DNA of 64,000 bases from Bradyrhizobium agreste (GCF_016031625.1 NZ_JACCHP010000010.1:1-64000), one strand, 5' to 3'. Positions 1 through 9,059 are shown, counted from the stretch's first letter. Program-made: numbers and translations. The notes: generated by a model not told the origin, from the letters alone.

Positions 1-125
1 CGTGGCGGGGTGGGGTGATCTCTCCACTCGGGCACTGCCTCGGCGGAGAGACTGTCACCCCACCCCGTCTCGCGTCTCGCTGCGCTCGATCGCGAGCCGA
101 CCCTCCCCCTCCAGGGGAGGGTAAG
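1..125. repeat. GC-rich intergenic palindromic repeat (GGGGTGGGGTGA / CCCTCCCC type)
   Basis: The segment begins GGCGGGGTGGGGTGAT, continues with an inverted counterpart (TCACCCCACCCCGTCTCGC) and ends CCCTCCCCCTCCAGGGGAGGG. The same building blocks recur at 19217-19300 and 19735-19895, in the same kind of position between genes. It is a non-coding interspersed palindrome; the left edge is cut by the window. It lies just after the stop codon of the glycerate kinase and may form a transcript-end hairpin, although it has no U tract. Confidence 0.7.
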
Positions 126-131
126 CGCGCC

Positions 132-1415
132 TCAATCCACCAAAATCACCCTGATGTCGTTCACGTTGGTCAGCGTCGGTCCAGGCTGCAGCAAGTCGCC
201 GGTCGCCTCGAAGAACGTGGTCGCGTCGTTGTTGTCGAGATAGGCCTGCGGCTCGAGTGCCAGTGCCTTCATCTTTGTGAACGTCGCAGCATCGATCAGC
301 GCGCCGGCGGGATCGGTCGGGCGGCCGGCGCCGCCATCGGCGCCGTCGGTGTCGCCGGCCAGCGCCGCGATGCCGGAAGTATCCTTCAACAGCGAGGCCA
401 GCGCCAGCGCATATTCCTGGTTCGGCCCGCCGCGCCCATTGCCGCGCACGGTGACCGTGAGCTCGCCGCCGGACAGGATCGCGACGCGCTTGCCCTGGCT
501 GCGTGCCTCAAGCGCCAGCTTCGCATGATTGGCCGCGACCTCGCGCGCCTCGCCTTCGAGATCGGCGCCGAGATTGATGGTCTCGTAGCCGGCCTCGCGC
601 GCGAGCTTAACCGCTGCGTCCAGCGACTGCTTGGGCCGCGCGATCAGCTCGAAATGCGCGCGTGCAAAGGCGGCGTCGCCCGGCTTGCAGCTCTCGTTGT
701 TGGGATCGTCGAGCGCGCGGCGCACCGCATCGTCGATGTCGAGCCGGTATTTCGCCACGATCGCGCGCGCATCGGCCAGCGTGGTCGGATCGGGCACGGT
801 GGGGCCGGAGGCGATCGCGGAAGCGTCGTCGTGCGGCACGTCGGAGATCGCGAGCGTCACGATCTCCGCGGCGTTCCGGCCGGCGCGGGCGAGACGGCCG
901 CCCTTGATCCGCGACAGGTGCTTGCGCACGACGTTCATCTCGCCGATCGGCGCGCCCGAGCGCAGCAGCGCCTTGTTGACCGCCTGCTTCTGCGCGAAGC
1001 TGATGCCGTCCACCGGCGCGATCCAGTTGGCCGAGCCGCCGCCGGTGAGCAGCACCAGCAGCAGATCGTCCGGCCCGGCCTCGCCCGCGAGTGCGAGCGT
1101 GTCGGCGGCGCCCTTCAGGCCGGCTTCATCAGGCACGGGATGACCGGCCTCGACCACGCGAATGCGGCGCGTCGGCACGCCGTAGCCGTGGCGCGTGGTG
1201 GCGATGCCGACGAGGCGCTCCGGCGCCAATCCCAGCGCGTCGAGATAATGCCGCTCCGCGGCCGCGGCCATTGCGCCGGCGCCCTTGCCGGCGGCGAGGC
1301 AGATCACGCGTCCCCTGGGGGCAGGCCGCAGGTGAGGGGTCAGCACCACGTCGGGATGGGCGGCGGCAACGGCGGCGTCGTAGAGCGCGCGGAGCAGGGG
1401 ACGTCGGTCGGTCAT
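132..1415 (-). CDS. Glycerate 2-kinase (MOFRL family, GckA/TtuD type)
   Basis: A 427-residue cytosolic protein of the class II glycerate kinase / hydroxypyruvate-reductase-like (MOFRL) family, which phosphorylates glycerate with ATP to feed 2-phosphoglycerate into glycolysis. Visible family signatures are LAAGKGAGAMA near residue 43, the glycine-rich LLTGGGSANW near residue 125, SDVPHDDASAIASGPT near residue 195 and the C-terminal SGGELTVTVRGNGRGGPNQE plus GDTDGADG motif of the MOFRL domain. Length fits the family. The ATG at 1415 is preceded by AAGG; an in-frame TTG two codons upstream is an alternative. It is monocistronic here, on the same strand as the transporter genes but separated from them by a strong terminator. 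No tartrate-pathway partner genes are adjacent, so the source of the glycerate is not shown. Confidence 0.9.
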   Translation of the reverse strand: MTDRRPLLRALYDAAVAAAHPDVVLTPHLRPAPRGRVICLAAGKGAGAMAAAAERHYLDALGLAPERLVGIATTRHGYGVPTRRIRVVEAGHPVPDEAGLKGAADTLALAGEAGPDDLLLVLLTGGGSANWIAPVDGISFAQKQAVNKALLRSGAPIGEMNVVRKHLSRIKGGRLARAGRNAAEIVTLAISDVPHDDASAIASGPTVPDPTTLADARAIVAKYRLDIDDAVRRALDDPNNESCKPGDAAFARAHFELIARPKQSLDAAVKLAREAGYETINLGADLEGEAREVAANHAKLALEARSQGKRVAILSGGELTVTVRGNGRGGPNQEYALALASLLKDTSGIAALAGDTDGADGGAGRPTDPAGALIDAATFTKMKALALEPQAYLDNNDATTFFEATGDLLQPGPTLTNVNDIRVILVD

Positions 1416-1549
1416 GGACAATGGCCTTGCGCAGAATGGACTGGCGGCGACGCGGTCGCCGCCATCTGCCTACCGCATCGTGTGCCAAAGCGTAAGCGCC
1501 TTCGCCGTCATTCGATTGTGCAATCGCGTGATCACAATTGCCGCACAAG

Positions 1550-1582
1550 CAAAAGCCCCCTGCGCGATTCAGCGCAGGGGGC
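1550..1582 (-). terminator. Rho-independent terminator of the last binding-protein gene
   Basis: A 10-bp perfect stem (GCCCCCTGCG at 1555-1564 with CGCAGGGGGC at 1573-1582) and an 8-nt loop, followed on the minus strand by TTTTGCTTG. It lies about 24 bases after the stop codon of the gene at 1606-2835. Confidence 0.9.
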
Positions 1583-1605
1583 TCGTCGTCCCGGCTTTGC
1601 AGCTG

Positions 1606-2835
1606 CTAGCCGCCGGCGTCGGCGCTGATCACCTCGCCGAACAGATCCCACTTGTCGCCCTTGAACTTCATCAGCTGCAGCGAGCTGATCGGCGCGAAGT
1701 CGTTCGGCCCGGTATTGATCTTGATGCCGGGCAGCAGCACTTCGGTGCGGAAGTCCTTCAGGCTCGCCGCCTGCTTCATGACGTTCTCGCGCGTGAGATT
1801 GTCGCCGCACTTCTTCAGCACTTCGACCAGCGTCTGTGCCACGCCGTAGCCGACGATGGTGCCGCCGTCGAGCTTGTCGCCTTCGGGGAAGTACTTCGTC
1901 ATGAACTCCAGGAACGCCTTCATGCCGGGATCGTCCTTCCACTGCGGATCGGAGACGTCCTTCAGATAGGCGGCCGAGATGATGTCTTGCGCGTTCTCGA
2001 AGCCGGCCGGCTTGATCACGCTGCCGACCGAAGCCGAGACGTTGTTGAGAAAGTGGGTCGGCTTCCAGCCGATTTCGGAGATCTTCTTGATCGCCTGTGC
2101 CGCGAATTTCGGCGTGGTGATGTTGATGAAGACGTCGGCGCCGGTGGCTTTCAGCTTGACGATGTGATTGTCGATGGTCGGCTCCGATGTCTCGTAGCTT
2201 TCCTCCAGCACGATCATGCTCGCGGCCTTGGCCCCCAAGCCGTCCTTCAGGCCCTTCAAATAGTCCTTGCCGTAATCGTCGTTCTGGTAGAGCACGCCGA
2301 TCTTGGCGTTCGGCATGGCCTTGAGGATGTACTTCGCGTAGATCTGCGTCTCGCTCTGGTAGTTGGGCTGCCAGCCCATGGTCCATGGGAAGTTCTGCGG
2401 ATCGTTCCACTTGGTGGCGCCGGTCGCGACGAACAGCTGCGGCACCTTCTTCGAGTTCATGTATTTCTGGATCGCCGAGTTCGGCGGCGTGCCGAGCGAG
2501 TTGAAGACGAGCAGCACCTCGTCGCTCTCGACCAGCTTGCGAGCCTGCTCCACCGTCTTCGGCGGCGAGTAGGCATCATCGTAGGAGATGAAATTGATCT
2601 TGCGGCCGTTGATGCCGCCCTCTTCGTTGATCTTCTTGAAATAGGCGGCTTCGGTGCGACCGATGATGCCGTAGGCGGAGGCCGGTCCGCTGTAGGGCAT
2701 GATGTTGCCGATCTTGATCTCGGTGTCGGTCGCACCGCTATCGTACTTCTTCTGGGCCGTTGCGGTTGAGGCCGAGGCCGCGATGAGCGCGAGCGCCAAT
2801 GATGCGGCCGCAAGCTTGCCGGTGACAGCAGGCAT
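1606..2835 (-). CDS. ABC transporter substrate-binding protein, branched-chain (LivK/HAAT) family, copy 1
   Basis: A 409-residue periplasmic binding protein (Peripla_BP_6, type I fold) for a HAAT-family ABC importer. The N-terminus is a Sec signal peptide ending STATA-QKKYD, and the mature protein opens with the same block as its three neighbours (TEIKIGNIMPYSGPASAYG). The ATG at 2835 was chosen because GGGAG lies just upstream and it gives a clean signal peptide; the frame stays open further upstream. It is the most promoter-distal of four paralogues and is flanked by a terminator on each side, so it probably has its own promoter or depends on read-through. The family is secure. The ligand is not readable from the sequence; context (pim genes) favours organic or fatty acids over amino acids. 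Confidence 0.9.
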   Translation of the reverse strand: MPAVTGKLAAASLALALIAASASTATAQKKYDSGATDTEIKIGNIMPYSGPASAYGIIGRTEAAYFKKINEEGGINGRKINFISYDDAYSPPKTVEQARKLVESDEVLLVFNSLGTPPNSAIQKYMNSKKVPQLFVATGATKWNDPQNFPWTMGWQPNYQSETQIYAKYILKAMPNAKIGVLYQNDDYGKDYLKGLKDGLGAKAASMIVLEESYETSEPTIDNHIVKLKATGADVFINITTPKFAAQAIKKISEIGWKPTHFLNNVSASVGSVIKPAGFENAQDIISAAYLKDVSDPQWKDDPGMKAFLEFMTKYFPEGDKLDGGTIVGYGVAQTLVEVLKKCGDNLTRENVMKQAASLKDFRTEVLLPGIKINTGPNDFAPISSLQLMKFKGDKWDLFGEVISADAGG

Positions 2836-2934
2836 TCCAATCTCCCTGTTTTTCTTGGTTTGCGCGTCCCTTTTCTTGACTTGATTGTTTTTGGCGACGC
2901 GAGCGCAATTCAATACGATTTGCCCGAAAGCTTC

Positions 2935-2968
2935 AAGGAAAAGCCCCTGCGGCAGAACCGCAGGGGCT
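2935..2968 (-). terminator. Rho-independent terminator after binding-protein copy 2
   Basis: An 11-bp perfect stem, AGCCCCTGCGG (2942-2952) with CCGCAGGGGCT (2958-2968), and a 5-nt loop, followed on the minus strand by CTTTTCCTT. It separates the genes at 3016-4245 and 1606-2835. Confidence 0.9.
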
Positions 2969-3015
2969 GCGTCTTTAGTCGTTCGGGACTTACGTCTTTA
3001 GCGACTGGTTAATGG

Positions 3016-4245
3016 TCAGCCGCCGACGTCGCCGCTCAAGATGTCGCCGAATCGCTCCCAATGCTCGCCCTTGAAGCGGATCAGTTGCAGCTGCGAAAGC
3101 GGCGCGAAATCGGTGGCGGAGGTGTTGACCTTGATGCCCGGCAACAGGCCCGCAGGCTCGAAGTCCTTGATGTTGGCGGCCTGCTTCATGATGTTTTCGC
3201 GGGTCAGATTGTCGCCGCAGGCCTTGAGCACGTGAACGAGACCCTGGCTCACGATATAGCCGTACATCACCGAAGCGTCGGTGCGGTTCGCTTCCGGATA
3301 GTACTTATCCAGGAACTCGTTCCAGGCGATCATCGCCTTGTCGTCCTTCCACTGTGCGTCGGTCGGGTCCTTGAAATATTGCGACGAGATGATGTCCTGC
3401 GCGTTCTCGAAGCCGGCTGGCTTGATCACGCTGCCGATCGAGGCCGAGACGTTGTTGAGGAAGTGCAGCGGCTTCCAGCCGATCTCCGCGTTCTTCTTGA
3501 TCGCCTGCGCCGCGAATTTCGGCGTCGTGATGTTGAAGAAGACGTCGGCATTGGTCGCCTTCATCTTGACGATGTGGGAGTCGATGGTCGGCTCGGAGAC
3601 TTCGTAGCTGTCCTCGATGACGATCATCGAGGCGGCCTTCGCGCCCAGGCCATCCTTGAAGCCCTTCAGATAGTCCTTGCCGTAATCGTCGTTCTGGTAG
3701 AGCACGGCGATCTTGGCGTTCGGATGGTTCTTCAGGATGTACTTGGCGTAGATGATCGACTCGCTCTGGTAGTTGGGCTGCCAGCCCATCGTCCACGGGA
3801 AGTTCTGCGGATCGTTCCACTTGGTGGCGCCGGTGGCGACGAACAGCTGCGGCACCTTCTTCTGGTTCATGTATTTCTGGATCGCCGAGTTCGGCGGCGT
3901 GCCGAGCGAATTGAAGATCAGCAGCACCTCGTCGCTCTCGACCAGCTTGCGCGCCTGCTCCACGGTCTTTGGCGGGGAATAGGCGTCGTCATAGGTGATG
4001 AAGTTGATCTTGCGGCCGTTGATGCCGCCTTCTGCGTTGATCTTGCGGAAATAGGCCTCTTCGGTCTTGCCGATCACGCCGTAGGCGGAGGCCGGTCCGC
4101 TATAGGGCATGATGTTGCCGATCTTGATTTCGGTGTCGGATGCGCCGGTGTCGTATTTCTTCTGCGCGGACGCTGCCGTGGAAAGGGTGGTAGCCAGCAC
4201 GAGGGCAGCCGAAAGGGCCCCCAATCGCACATGCATTGCAGGCAT
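3016..4245 (-). CDS. ABC transporter substrate-binding protein, branched-chain (LivK/HAAT) family, copy 2
   Basis: A 409-residue paralogue of the adjacent gene with the same architecture: Sec signal peptide ending TAASA-QKKYD, then the shared TEIKIGNIMPYSGPASAYG block, FNSLGTPPNSAIQKYMN, and VLYQNDDYGKDYLKG near residue 190. The ATG at 4245 has GGGAG upstream (spacing about 8). Differences from copy 1 are concentrated in the C-terminal third (for example residues around 290-330), where lobe and hinge contacts may tune ligand choice. Stop TGA at 3016-3018, followed by its own terminator. Function is periplasmic ligand capture for the LivHMGF-type complex encoded upstream. Confidence 0.9.
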   Translation of the reverse strand: MPAMHVRLGALSAALVLATTLSTAASAQKKYDTGASDTEIKIGNIMPYSGPASAYGVIGKTEEAYFRKINAEGGINGRKINFITYDDAYSPPKTVEQARKLVESDEVLLIFNSLGTPPNSAIQKYMNQKKVPQLFVATGATKWNDPQNFPWTMGWQPNYQSESIIYAKYILKNHPNAKIAVLYQNDDYGKDYLKGFKDGLGAKAASMIVIEDSYEVSEPTIDSHIVKMKATNADVFFNITTPKFAAQAIKKNAEIGWKPLHFLNNVSASIGSVIKPAGFENAQDIISSQYFKDPTDAQWKDDKAMIAWNEFLDKYYPEANRTDASVMYGYIVSQGLVHVLKACGDNLTRENIMKQAANIKDFEPAGLLPGIKVNTSATDFAPLSQLQLIRFKGEHWERFGDILSGDVGG

Positions 4246-4349
4246 TTTGATCTCCCTGGACAGGATTGAATGTGTCGATTGTTCTTGTTGGGAGCGATCG
4301 TTGCGCCTCGCTCCGCCGCGTATTCAATACCTATCCACGGCCGTCAGCA

Positions 4350-4383
4350 AGACAAACGCCCCGCACGGGCGTCGCGGGGGGCG
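4350..4383 (-). terminator. Rho-independent terminator after binding-protein copy 3
   Basis: Stem GCCCCGC (4358-4364) with GCGGGG-rich partner (4374-4382), followed on the minus strand by GTTTGTCTT. It lies within the 249-base gap between the stop at 4495 and the next start at 4245. The rest of this gap shows no gene; it should hold the promoter and leader of copy 2. Confidence 0.75.
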
Positions 4384-4494
4384 GCGATCGCTTCGAAGGA
4401 CGATGCTTAATATTCCGGCGCGTGAGATTTTTTGCGCGGCAAACTCACCGCTGGAGTTGCCTTGCGAAGAAGCGGCTATCCTGAATTGCGTTCC

Positions 4495-5721
4495 TCATTG
4501 GCTCATCTCGCTCGAGATGATGTCGCCGAACAGCTCCCATCTCTTGCCCTTGAAGCGCATCATCTGGAGCTGCTCGATCGGGGCGAAATCGTCGGGCGCG
4601 GTGTTGATCTTGATGCCGGGCAGCAGCGTGTCGGGTGCGAAGTCCTTCAGGCTGGCGGCCTGCTTCATGACGTTCTCGCGGGTCAGATCGTCGCCGCACA
4701 TCTGCAGCACCTTCACCATGGTCTGTGCGGCGGCATAGCCGAACACGACGCCGGCATCGAGCTTGTCGGCCTTGGGCTGGTATTGCGCGAGGAAATTGTA
4801 GAATTTCTTCATGCCGTCGTCGCCATTCCACTGCGGGTCGGAGCCGTCCTTGGTGTAGGTCGCCGACAGGATGCCTTGCGAGATTTCGATGCCCGCCGGC
4901 TCCAGCACGCCGCTGACCGAAGCCGAGACGTTGGAGATGATCTGCATCGGATGCCAGTTGATTTCGGCGGCCTTCTTGATCCCCTGCGCGGCGAATTTCG
5001 GGCTGGTGATGCTGATGAAGACGTCGGCGCCGGAGGCTTTCAATTTGACGACGCGCTCATCGATCGTCGGCTCGGAGCTGTCGTAGGCTTCTTCCAGCAC
5101 GATCATCGAGGTCTTGGGCCCAAGGCCCTCTTTCAGCCCCTTCAGATAGTCCTTGCCGAAATCGTCGTTCTGGTAGAGCACGCCGATCTTCGCGTCCGGC
5201 TTCTCCTTCATGATGTATTTGGCGTAGATGCGGGCCTCGCTGACGTAGCTTGGCTGCCAGCCCATGGTCCAGGGATATTGCTTGGGATCGTTCCATTTCG
5301 AGGCGCCGCTTGCCACGAACAATTGCGGCACCTTCTTCTCGTTCATGTATTTGCGGATGGCGCCGTTGGTGGAGGTGCCGAGCGAGCCGAAGATCAGCAG
5401 CACGTTGTCGCTCTCGACCAGCTTGCGCGCCTGTTCCACCGTCTTCGGCGGCGAATAGCCGTCGTCATAGGAGATGAATTTGATCTTGCGGCCGTTGATG
5501 CCGCCCTCGGCGTTGACCTTGTTGAAGTAGGCTTCCTCGGTCTTGCCGATCGCGGCATAGGCGGAGGCCGGACCGCTATAGGGCATGATATTACCGATCT
5601 TGATCTCGGTATCGGAAGCGCCGCTGTCGTATTTCTTCTGCGCCAGCGCTTCGCTGCTCATTGCAGTGCACAAGACGAGCGCGGCCCAGAGCGGCGCAAC
5701 CTGGGAACGAACGGCGGCCAT
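4495..5721 (-). CDS. ABC transporter substrate-binding protein, branched-chain (LivK/HAAT) family, copy 3
   Basis: A 408-residue paralogue with signal peptide ending SSEALA-QKKYD. It is the most divergent of the four: GSLGTSTNGAIRKYMN replaces the FNSLGTPPNSAIQKYMN block of copies 1 and 2, and the VLEEAYDSSEPTIDERVVKLK stretch differs from the VSEPTIDSHIVKMK type. ATG at 5721 with AGGAG 7 bases upstream fixes the start, although the frame extends 13 codons further. A single-gene unit bounded by terminators at 5779-5810 and 4350-4383. It is likely to widen the ligand range of the shared transporter; the ligand is unknown. Confidence 0.9.
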   Translation of the reverse strand: MAAVRSQVAPLWAALVLCTAMSSEALAQKKYDSGASDTEIKIGNIMPYSGPASAYAAIGKTEEAYFNKVNAEGGINGRKIKFISYDDGYSPPKTVEQARKLVESDNVLLIFGSLGTSTNGAIRKYMNEKKVPQLFVASGASKWNDPKQYPWTMGWQPSYVSEARIYAKYIMKEKPDAKIGVLYQNDDFGKDYLKGLKEGLGPKTSMIVLEEAYDSSEPTIDERVVKLKASGADVFISITSPKFAAQGIKKAAEINWHPMQIISNVSASVSGVLEPAGIEISQGILSATYTKDGSDPQWNGDDGMKKFYNFLAQYQPKADKLDAGVVFGYAAAQTMVKVLQMCGDDLTRENVMKQAASLKDFAPDTLLPGIKINTAPDDFAPIEQLQMMRFKGKRWELFGDIISSEMSQ

Positions 5722-5778
5722 TGTTCTCCTACCCCGGGATGGATCGATCGCATTGAACAAGATTGGCGCCTGTCGTCA

Positions 5779-5810
5779 ACAAAAAGCCCCCGCGGCTGCC
5801 CGCGGGGGCT
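5779..5810 (-). terminator. Rho-independent terminator after binding-protein copy 4
   Basis: An 11-bp perfect stem, AGCCCCCGCGG (5785-5795) with CCGCGGGGGCT (5800-5810), and a 4-nt loop, followed on the minus strand by CTTTTTGTTG. It lies between the stop at 5837 and the next start at 5721. Confidence 0.9.
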
Positions 5811-5836
5811 CCTCGTCCTCGATTATCGCGTCAGCC

Positions 5837-7072
5837 TCACTCGGAGGCGACGTCACCGCTGATGATCTCGCCGAACAGTTCCCACTTCTCGCCCTTGAAG
5901 CGCATCATCTGCAGCTGCGCGATCGGAGCGAAGTCGGTGGCGCCGGTGTTGATCTTGACGCCGGGCAGCAGCGTATCCGGCGCGAAGTCCTTCAACGAGG
6001 CGGCTTGCTTCATGATGTTGGCGCGGGTGAGATCGTCACCGCACATTTCCAGCACCTTGGCGAGCGTCGACGCCGCGCCATAGCCATAGACCATGCTGGT
6101 GTCCGACTTGTCGGCACCCGGCATGTACTTGTCGACGAACTCGTTCCACTTCTTCATGCCGGGGTCGTTGGCCCATTGCGGATCCGTGGAGTCCTTGGCA
6201 TAGGCGGCCGACAGCACGCCCTGCGCGTTCTCGAAGCCGGCCGGCTTCATCACGCTGCCGACCGAGATCGACACGTTGGTGAGGATCTGAAGCGGTTTCC
6301 AGTTGAGCTCGGCGGTCTTCTTGATGGTCTGGGCCGCGAATTTCGGTGTGGTGTAGATCAGCAGCACGTCGGGATTGGCCGCCTTGATCTTGACGATGTG
6401 ACCGTCGATCGACGGCTCGGAGACCTCATAGCTCTCTTCCATGATGATCATGGAGGAGGCCTTGGCGCCGAGGCCGTCCTTGGTGCCCTTGAGGTAATCT
6501 TTGCCGAAATCGTCGTTCTGATAGAGGATCGCGATCTTGGCGTCCGGCTTCTCCTTCATCAGCCATTTCGCGTAGATCTGCGCTTCGCTCTGGTAGGAGG
6601 GCTGCCAGCCCATGGTCCAGGGGAAGTTCTTCGGGTCGTTCCACTTGGTGGCGCCGGTCGCCACGAAGAGCTGCGGGATCTTCTTGGAGTTGAGATATTT
6701 CTGGATCGCACTGTTCGAAGGCGTGCCGAGCGGGTTGAAAACGAGCAGCACCTCGTCGCTCTCGACCAGCTTGCGAACCTGCTCGACGGCCTTCGGCGGC
6801 GAATAGCCGTCGTCATAGGTGACGAAGTTGATCTTGCGGCCGTTGATGCCGCCCTTGTCGTTGATCATCTTGAAATAGGCTTCTTCGGTCTTGCCGATGA
6901 TGCCATAGGCCGACGCCGGACCGCTGTACGGCATGATGTTGCCGATCTTGATCTCGGTATCGGACGCGCCGGTGTCGTATTTCTTTTGGGCGAGTGCAGC
7001 GCCGGAGGTGAGAGTGAAGGCCGCCGTTGCCGTGACCAGCGCGGCGGCTCGCAGTGTTCTTCCAAAATACAA
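5837..7072 (-). CDS. ABC transporter substrate-binding protein, branched-chain (LivK/HAAT) family, copy 4
   Basis: A 411-residue paralogue directly downstream of the permease gene livM (30-base gap), so this is the copy most likely to be co-transcribed with the transporter core. Signal peptide ends SGAALA-QKKYD. The start is a TTG at 7072 with AAGGAG about 8 bases upstream; no better ATG exists, and use of TTG may lower expression relative to copies 1-3. It shares NPLGTPSNSAIQKYLN and VSEPSIDGHIVKIK motifs with copies 1 and 2. A strong terminator follows. It is the periplasmic receptor for the LivHMGF-type importer. Confidence 0.9.
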   Translation of the reverse strand: MYFGRTLRAAALVTATAAFTLTSGAALAQKKYDTGASDTEIKIGNIMPYSGPASAYGIIGKTEEAYFKMINDKGGINGRKINFVTYDDGYSPPKAVEQVRKLVESDEVLLVFNPLGTPSNSAIQKYLNSKKIPQLFVATGATKWNDPKNFPWTMGWQPSYQSEAQIYAKWLMKEKPDAKIAILYQNDDFGKDYLKGTKDGLGAKASSMIIMEESYEVSEPSIDGHIVKIKAANPDVLLIYTTPKFAAQTIKKTAELNWKPLQILTNVSISVGSVMKPAGFENAQGVLSAAYAKDSTDPQWANDPGMKKWNEFVDKYMPGADKSDTSMVYGYGAASTLAKVLEMCGDDLTRANIMKQAASLKDFAPDTLLPGVKINTGATDFAPIAQLQMMRFKGEKWELFGEIISGDVASE

Positions 7073-7102
7073 TTCGGTCTCCTTGGTTAATTCAACGGGT
7101 CT

Positions 7103-8122
7103 TCAGTTCTTCCTGAGCTTGCCGACGAGTTGCTGGCCCAGGATCGCGACCTGCCTTGCGCCATGCGGCACGAGGTAGATGACGAGGAACAGCAGCACGC
7201 CGAACACCGCGCCGGAGAGGCCCTTGGAGATGCTCTCCGCCATGTTCGGCACGAAGATGATGAAGGCCGCACCGATGAACGAGCCGGGCAGCCAGCCGAC
7301 GCCGCCGACGACCATGCCGAGGAACAGCGAGATCGCGAGCGTGATGGTGTAGCTGTCGGGCGCGACGAACTGCACCGCAATGGCGCCGAGCGAGCCGGCA
7401 ACGCCGGTGATGCCCGCGGACACGCCGAACGCCAGCGTCTTGTAAAGCGCGACGTTGACGCCCATCGAGGAGGCCGCGATCTCGTTGTCGCGGATCGCCA
7501 TGAAGGCGCGGCCGGAGCGGGAGCGCAGCAGGTTCACCGAGAAGATGTAGATCGCGACCGTCACGATGAGCGTGAAGTAGTACAGCCACATGTCCTGCGA
7601 CATCGGCAGGCCGAACGGCGCGTCCGGCTTGGTGACGACGAGGCCCTGCACGCCGCCGGTCCAGTGCTCGAGGAAGTTCAGTTTCAACAGCTGCGGCATC
7701 GCGGTCGCAAGCGCGAAGGTCGCGAGCGCGAGATAGACGCCGGACAGCCGTAGCGCCGGCTTGCCGAACAAATAGCCGAACGCGAAGCAGACCGCGGCGG
7801 AGATCGGAATGGTCAGCGCGTAGTTGATGTTGGCGTGCTCCATCAGCACCGCCGAGGTATAGGCGCCGACGGCGTAGAACGCGCTCTGGCCGAGCGAGAA
7901 CTGGCCGCTTCCGCCGGTCAGGATGTTCAGCGCCAACACCGCGAGCCCGTAGATCAGGAGCATCGTCATCTGGAAGATGATGAAGTTCTTGACGAACATC
8001 GGCACGATCAACAGCGCCGCCAGCACCACCAGCGAGGTGCCGGTGCCCAGCGTCATGGCCCGCTTCGGAACCGCCTCGACCGCCTCGTGGCCTTCGGCGA
8101 CGACTTCTTCTGCAGCGCTCAT
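7103..8122 (-). CDS. livM: Branched-chain-type ABC transporter permease LivM
   Basis: A 339-residue inner-membrane permease (BPD_transp_2). After a charged N-terminus of about 25 residues come alternating hydrophobic segments beginning TSLVVLAALLIVPMFV, and the family block LLIYGLAVLALNILTGGSGQFSLGQSAFYAVGAY, in which GQFSLGQ is diagnostic. The EAA-like cytoplasmic loop RSRSGRAFMAIRDNEIAASSMG contacts the ATPases. The ATG at 8122 begins 2 bases after the livH stop, so the two are translationally coupled. A very long open frame spanning both genes in another phase exists but is a GC-rich shadow. Confidence 0.93.
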   Translation of the reverse strand: MSAAEEVVAEGHEAVEAVPKRAMTLGTGTSLVVLAALLIVPMFVKNFIIFQMTMLLIYGLAVLALNILTGGSGQFSLGQSAFYAVGAYTSAVLMEHANINYALTIPISAAVCFAFGYLFGKPALRLSGVYLALATFALATAMPQLLKLNFLEHWTGGVQGLVVTKPDAPFGLPMSQDMWLYYFTLIVTVAIYIFSVNLLRSRSGRAFMAIRDNEIAASSMGVNVALYKTLAFGVSAGITGVAGSLGAIAVQFVAPDSYTITLAISLFLGMVVGGVGWLPGSFIGAAFIIFVPNMAESISKGLSGAVFGVLLFLVIYLVPHGARQVAILGQQLVGKLRKN

Positions 8123-8124
8123 GA

Positions 8125-9003
8125 TCAAACTCGCTTGACGATGTGCCGGCCGAACAGGCCAGCGGGTTTGACGACCAGGACGGAGATGATCAGCGCGAGC
8201 GCGATCGGGAGCTTCAGCTCGTTGCCGACGCCTGGGATGTAGGTGCCGGCGAGATTCTCGAAGATGCCGACCAGGAAGCCGCCGACCACGGCGCCGAACG
8301 GGCTCGACAGTCCGCCGAGCACCGCCGCGGCGAAGCCGTAGATCAGCACGCCGCCCATCATGTTGGGCTCCAGGAATACGACAGGGGCGATCAGCATGCC
8401 GGCGATCGAGCCGATCGCGGTTGCCATGCCCCAGCCGAGCGCGATCATCCAGCTGGTGTTGATGCCGACGAGGCGGGCCGATTCCGGCACCGACGCCGCG
8501 GCGCGCATGGCGAGACCGATGCGGGTGTACTGGAAGAAGAAATAGAGCCCGAGCAGCAGCAGCACGGTGACGCCGATCATGCCGGCCTGGTGGGTCGAGA
8601 TCAGTTGGCTGCCCAGGAACGGTGCGGAGCCGAACGGGGTCGGATATTGCTTGATCGTGAAGTCCCAGATCAGGCCGGCCGACGAGTTGATGATCGCAAA
8701 CAGCGCGATGAAGCCGGCGACGTTGGTCAGCACCGGTGCTTTGGCAAGCGGCTTGAACAGGATGCGCTCGATCGCGATGCCGGCAACGAAGGAAAGTGCC
8801 AGCGTGATCAGGAAGGCGGCCCAATAGGACAAACCCCACTGCATCAGCTGCCACGAGATGAAGGTCGAGAACATCGCCATCTCGCCTTGCGCGAAGTTGA
8901 GATGGTCGATGGCCTGGTAGATCATGACCACGGCGAGCGCCATGCAGGCGTAGATCGCGCCCGTGGCGATGCCGGCCAGGACCTGGTTGGTGAACAGCTC
9001 CAT
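8125..9003 (-). CDS. livH: Branched-chain-type ABC transporter permease LivH
   Basis: A 292-residue inner-membrane permease that pairs with LivM to form the translocation channel. It opens MELFTNQVLAGIATGAIYAC, contains LNFAQGEMAMFSTF (the LivH signature) near residue 35 and the EAA-like loop TRIGLAMRAAASVPESARLVG near residue 160, and has the expected series of hydrophobic segments. ATG at 9003 follows GGAGCC. The gap to livF upstream holds a palindromic repeat, so the ATPase genes and the permease genes may be expressed at different levels. Confidence 0.93.
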   Translation of the reverse strand: MELFTNQVLAGIATGAIYACMALAVVMIYQAIDHLNFAQGEMAMFSTFISWQLMQWGLSYWAAFLITLALSFVAGIAIERILFKPLAKAPVLTNVAGFIALFAIINSSAGLIWDFTIKQYPTPFGSAPFLGSQLISTHQAGMIGVTVLLLLGLYFFFQYTRIGLAMRAAASVPESARLVGINTSWMIALGWGMATAIGSIAGMLIAPVVFLEPNMMGGVLIYGFAAAVLGGLSSPFGAVVGGFLVGIFENLAGTYIPGVGNELKLPIALALIISVLVVKPAGLFGRHIVKRV

Positions 9004-9059
9004 TGTCCTGGGCTCCTAGAGTCTGACGATTTCGGGTTGAAGTGCGGCGAGGTCGAGGA

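Noticed and set aside
15..1628. Long plus-strand open frame opposite the glycerate kinase (and similar ones opposite the binding proteins, metH and tad genes)
   Set aside because: Arg/Gln-rich shadow typical of GC-rich DNA; the opposite strand carries a clear protein family in each case.
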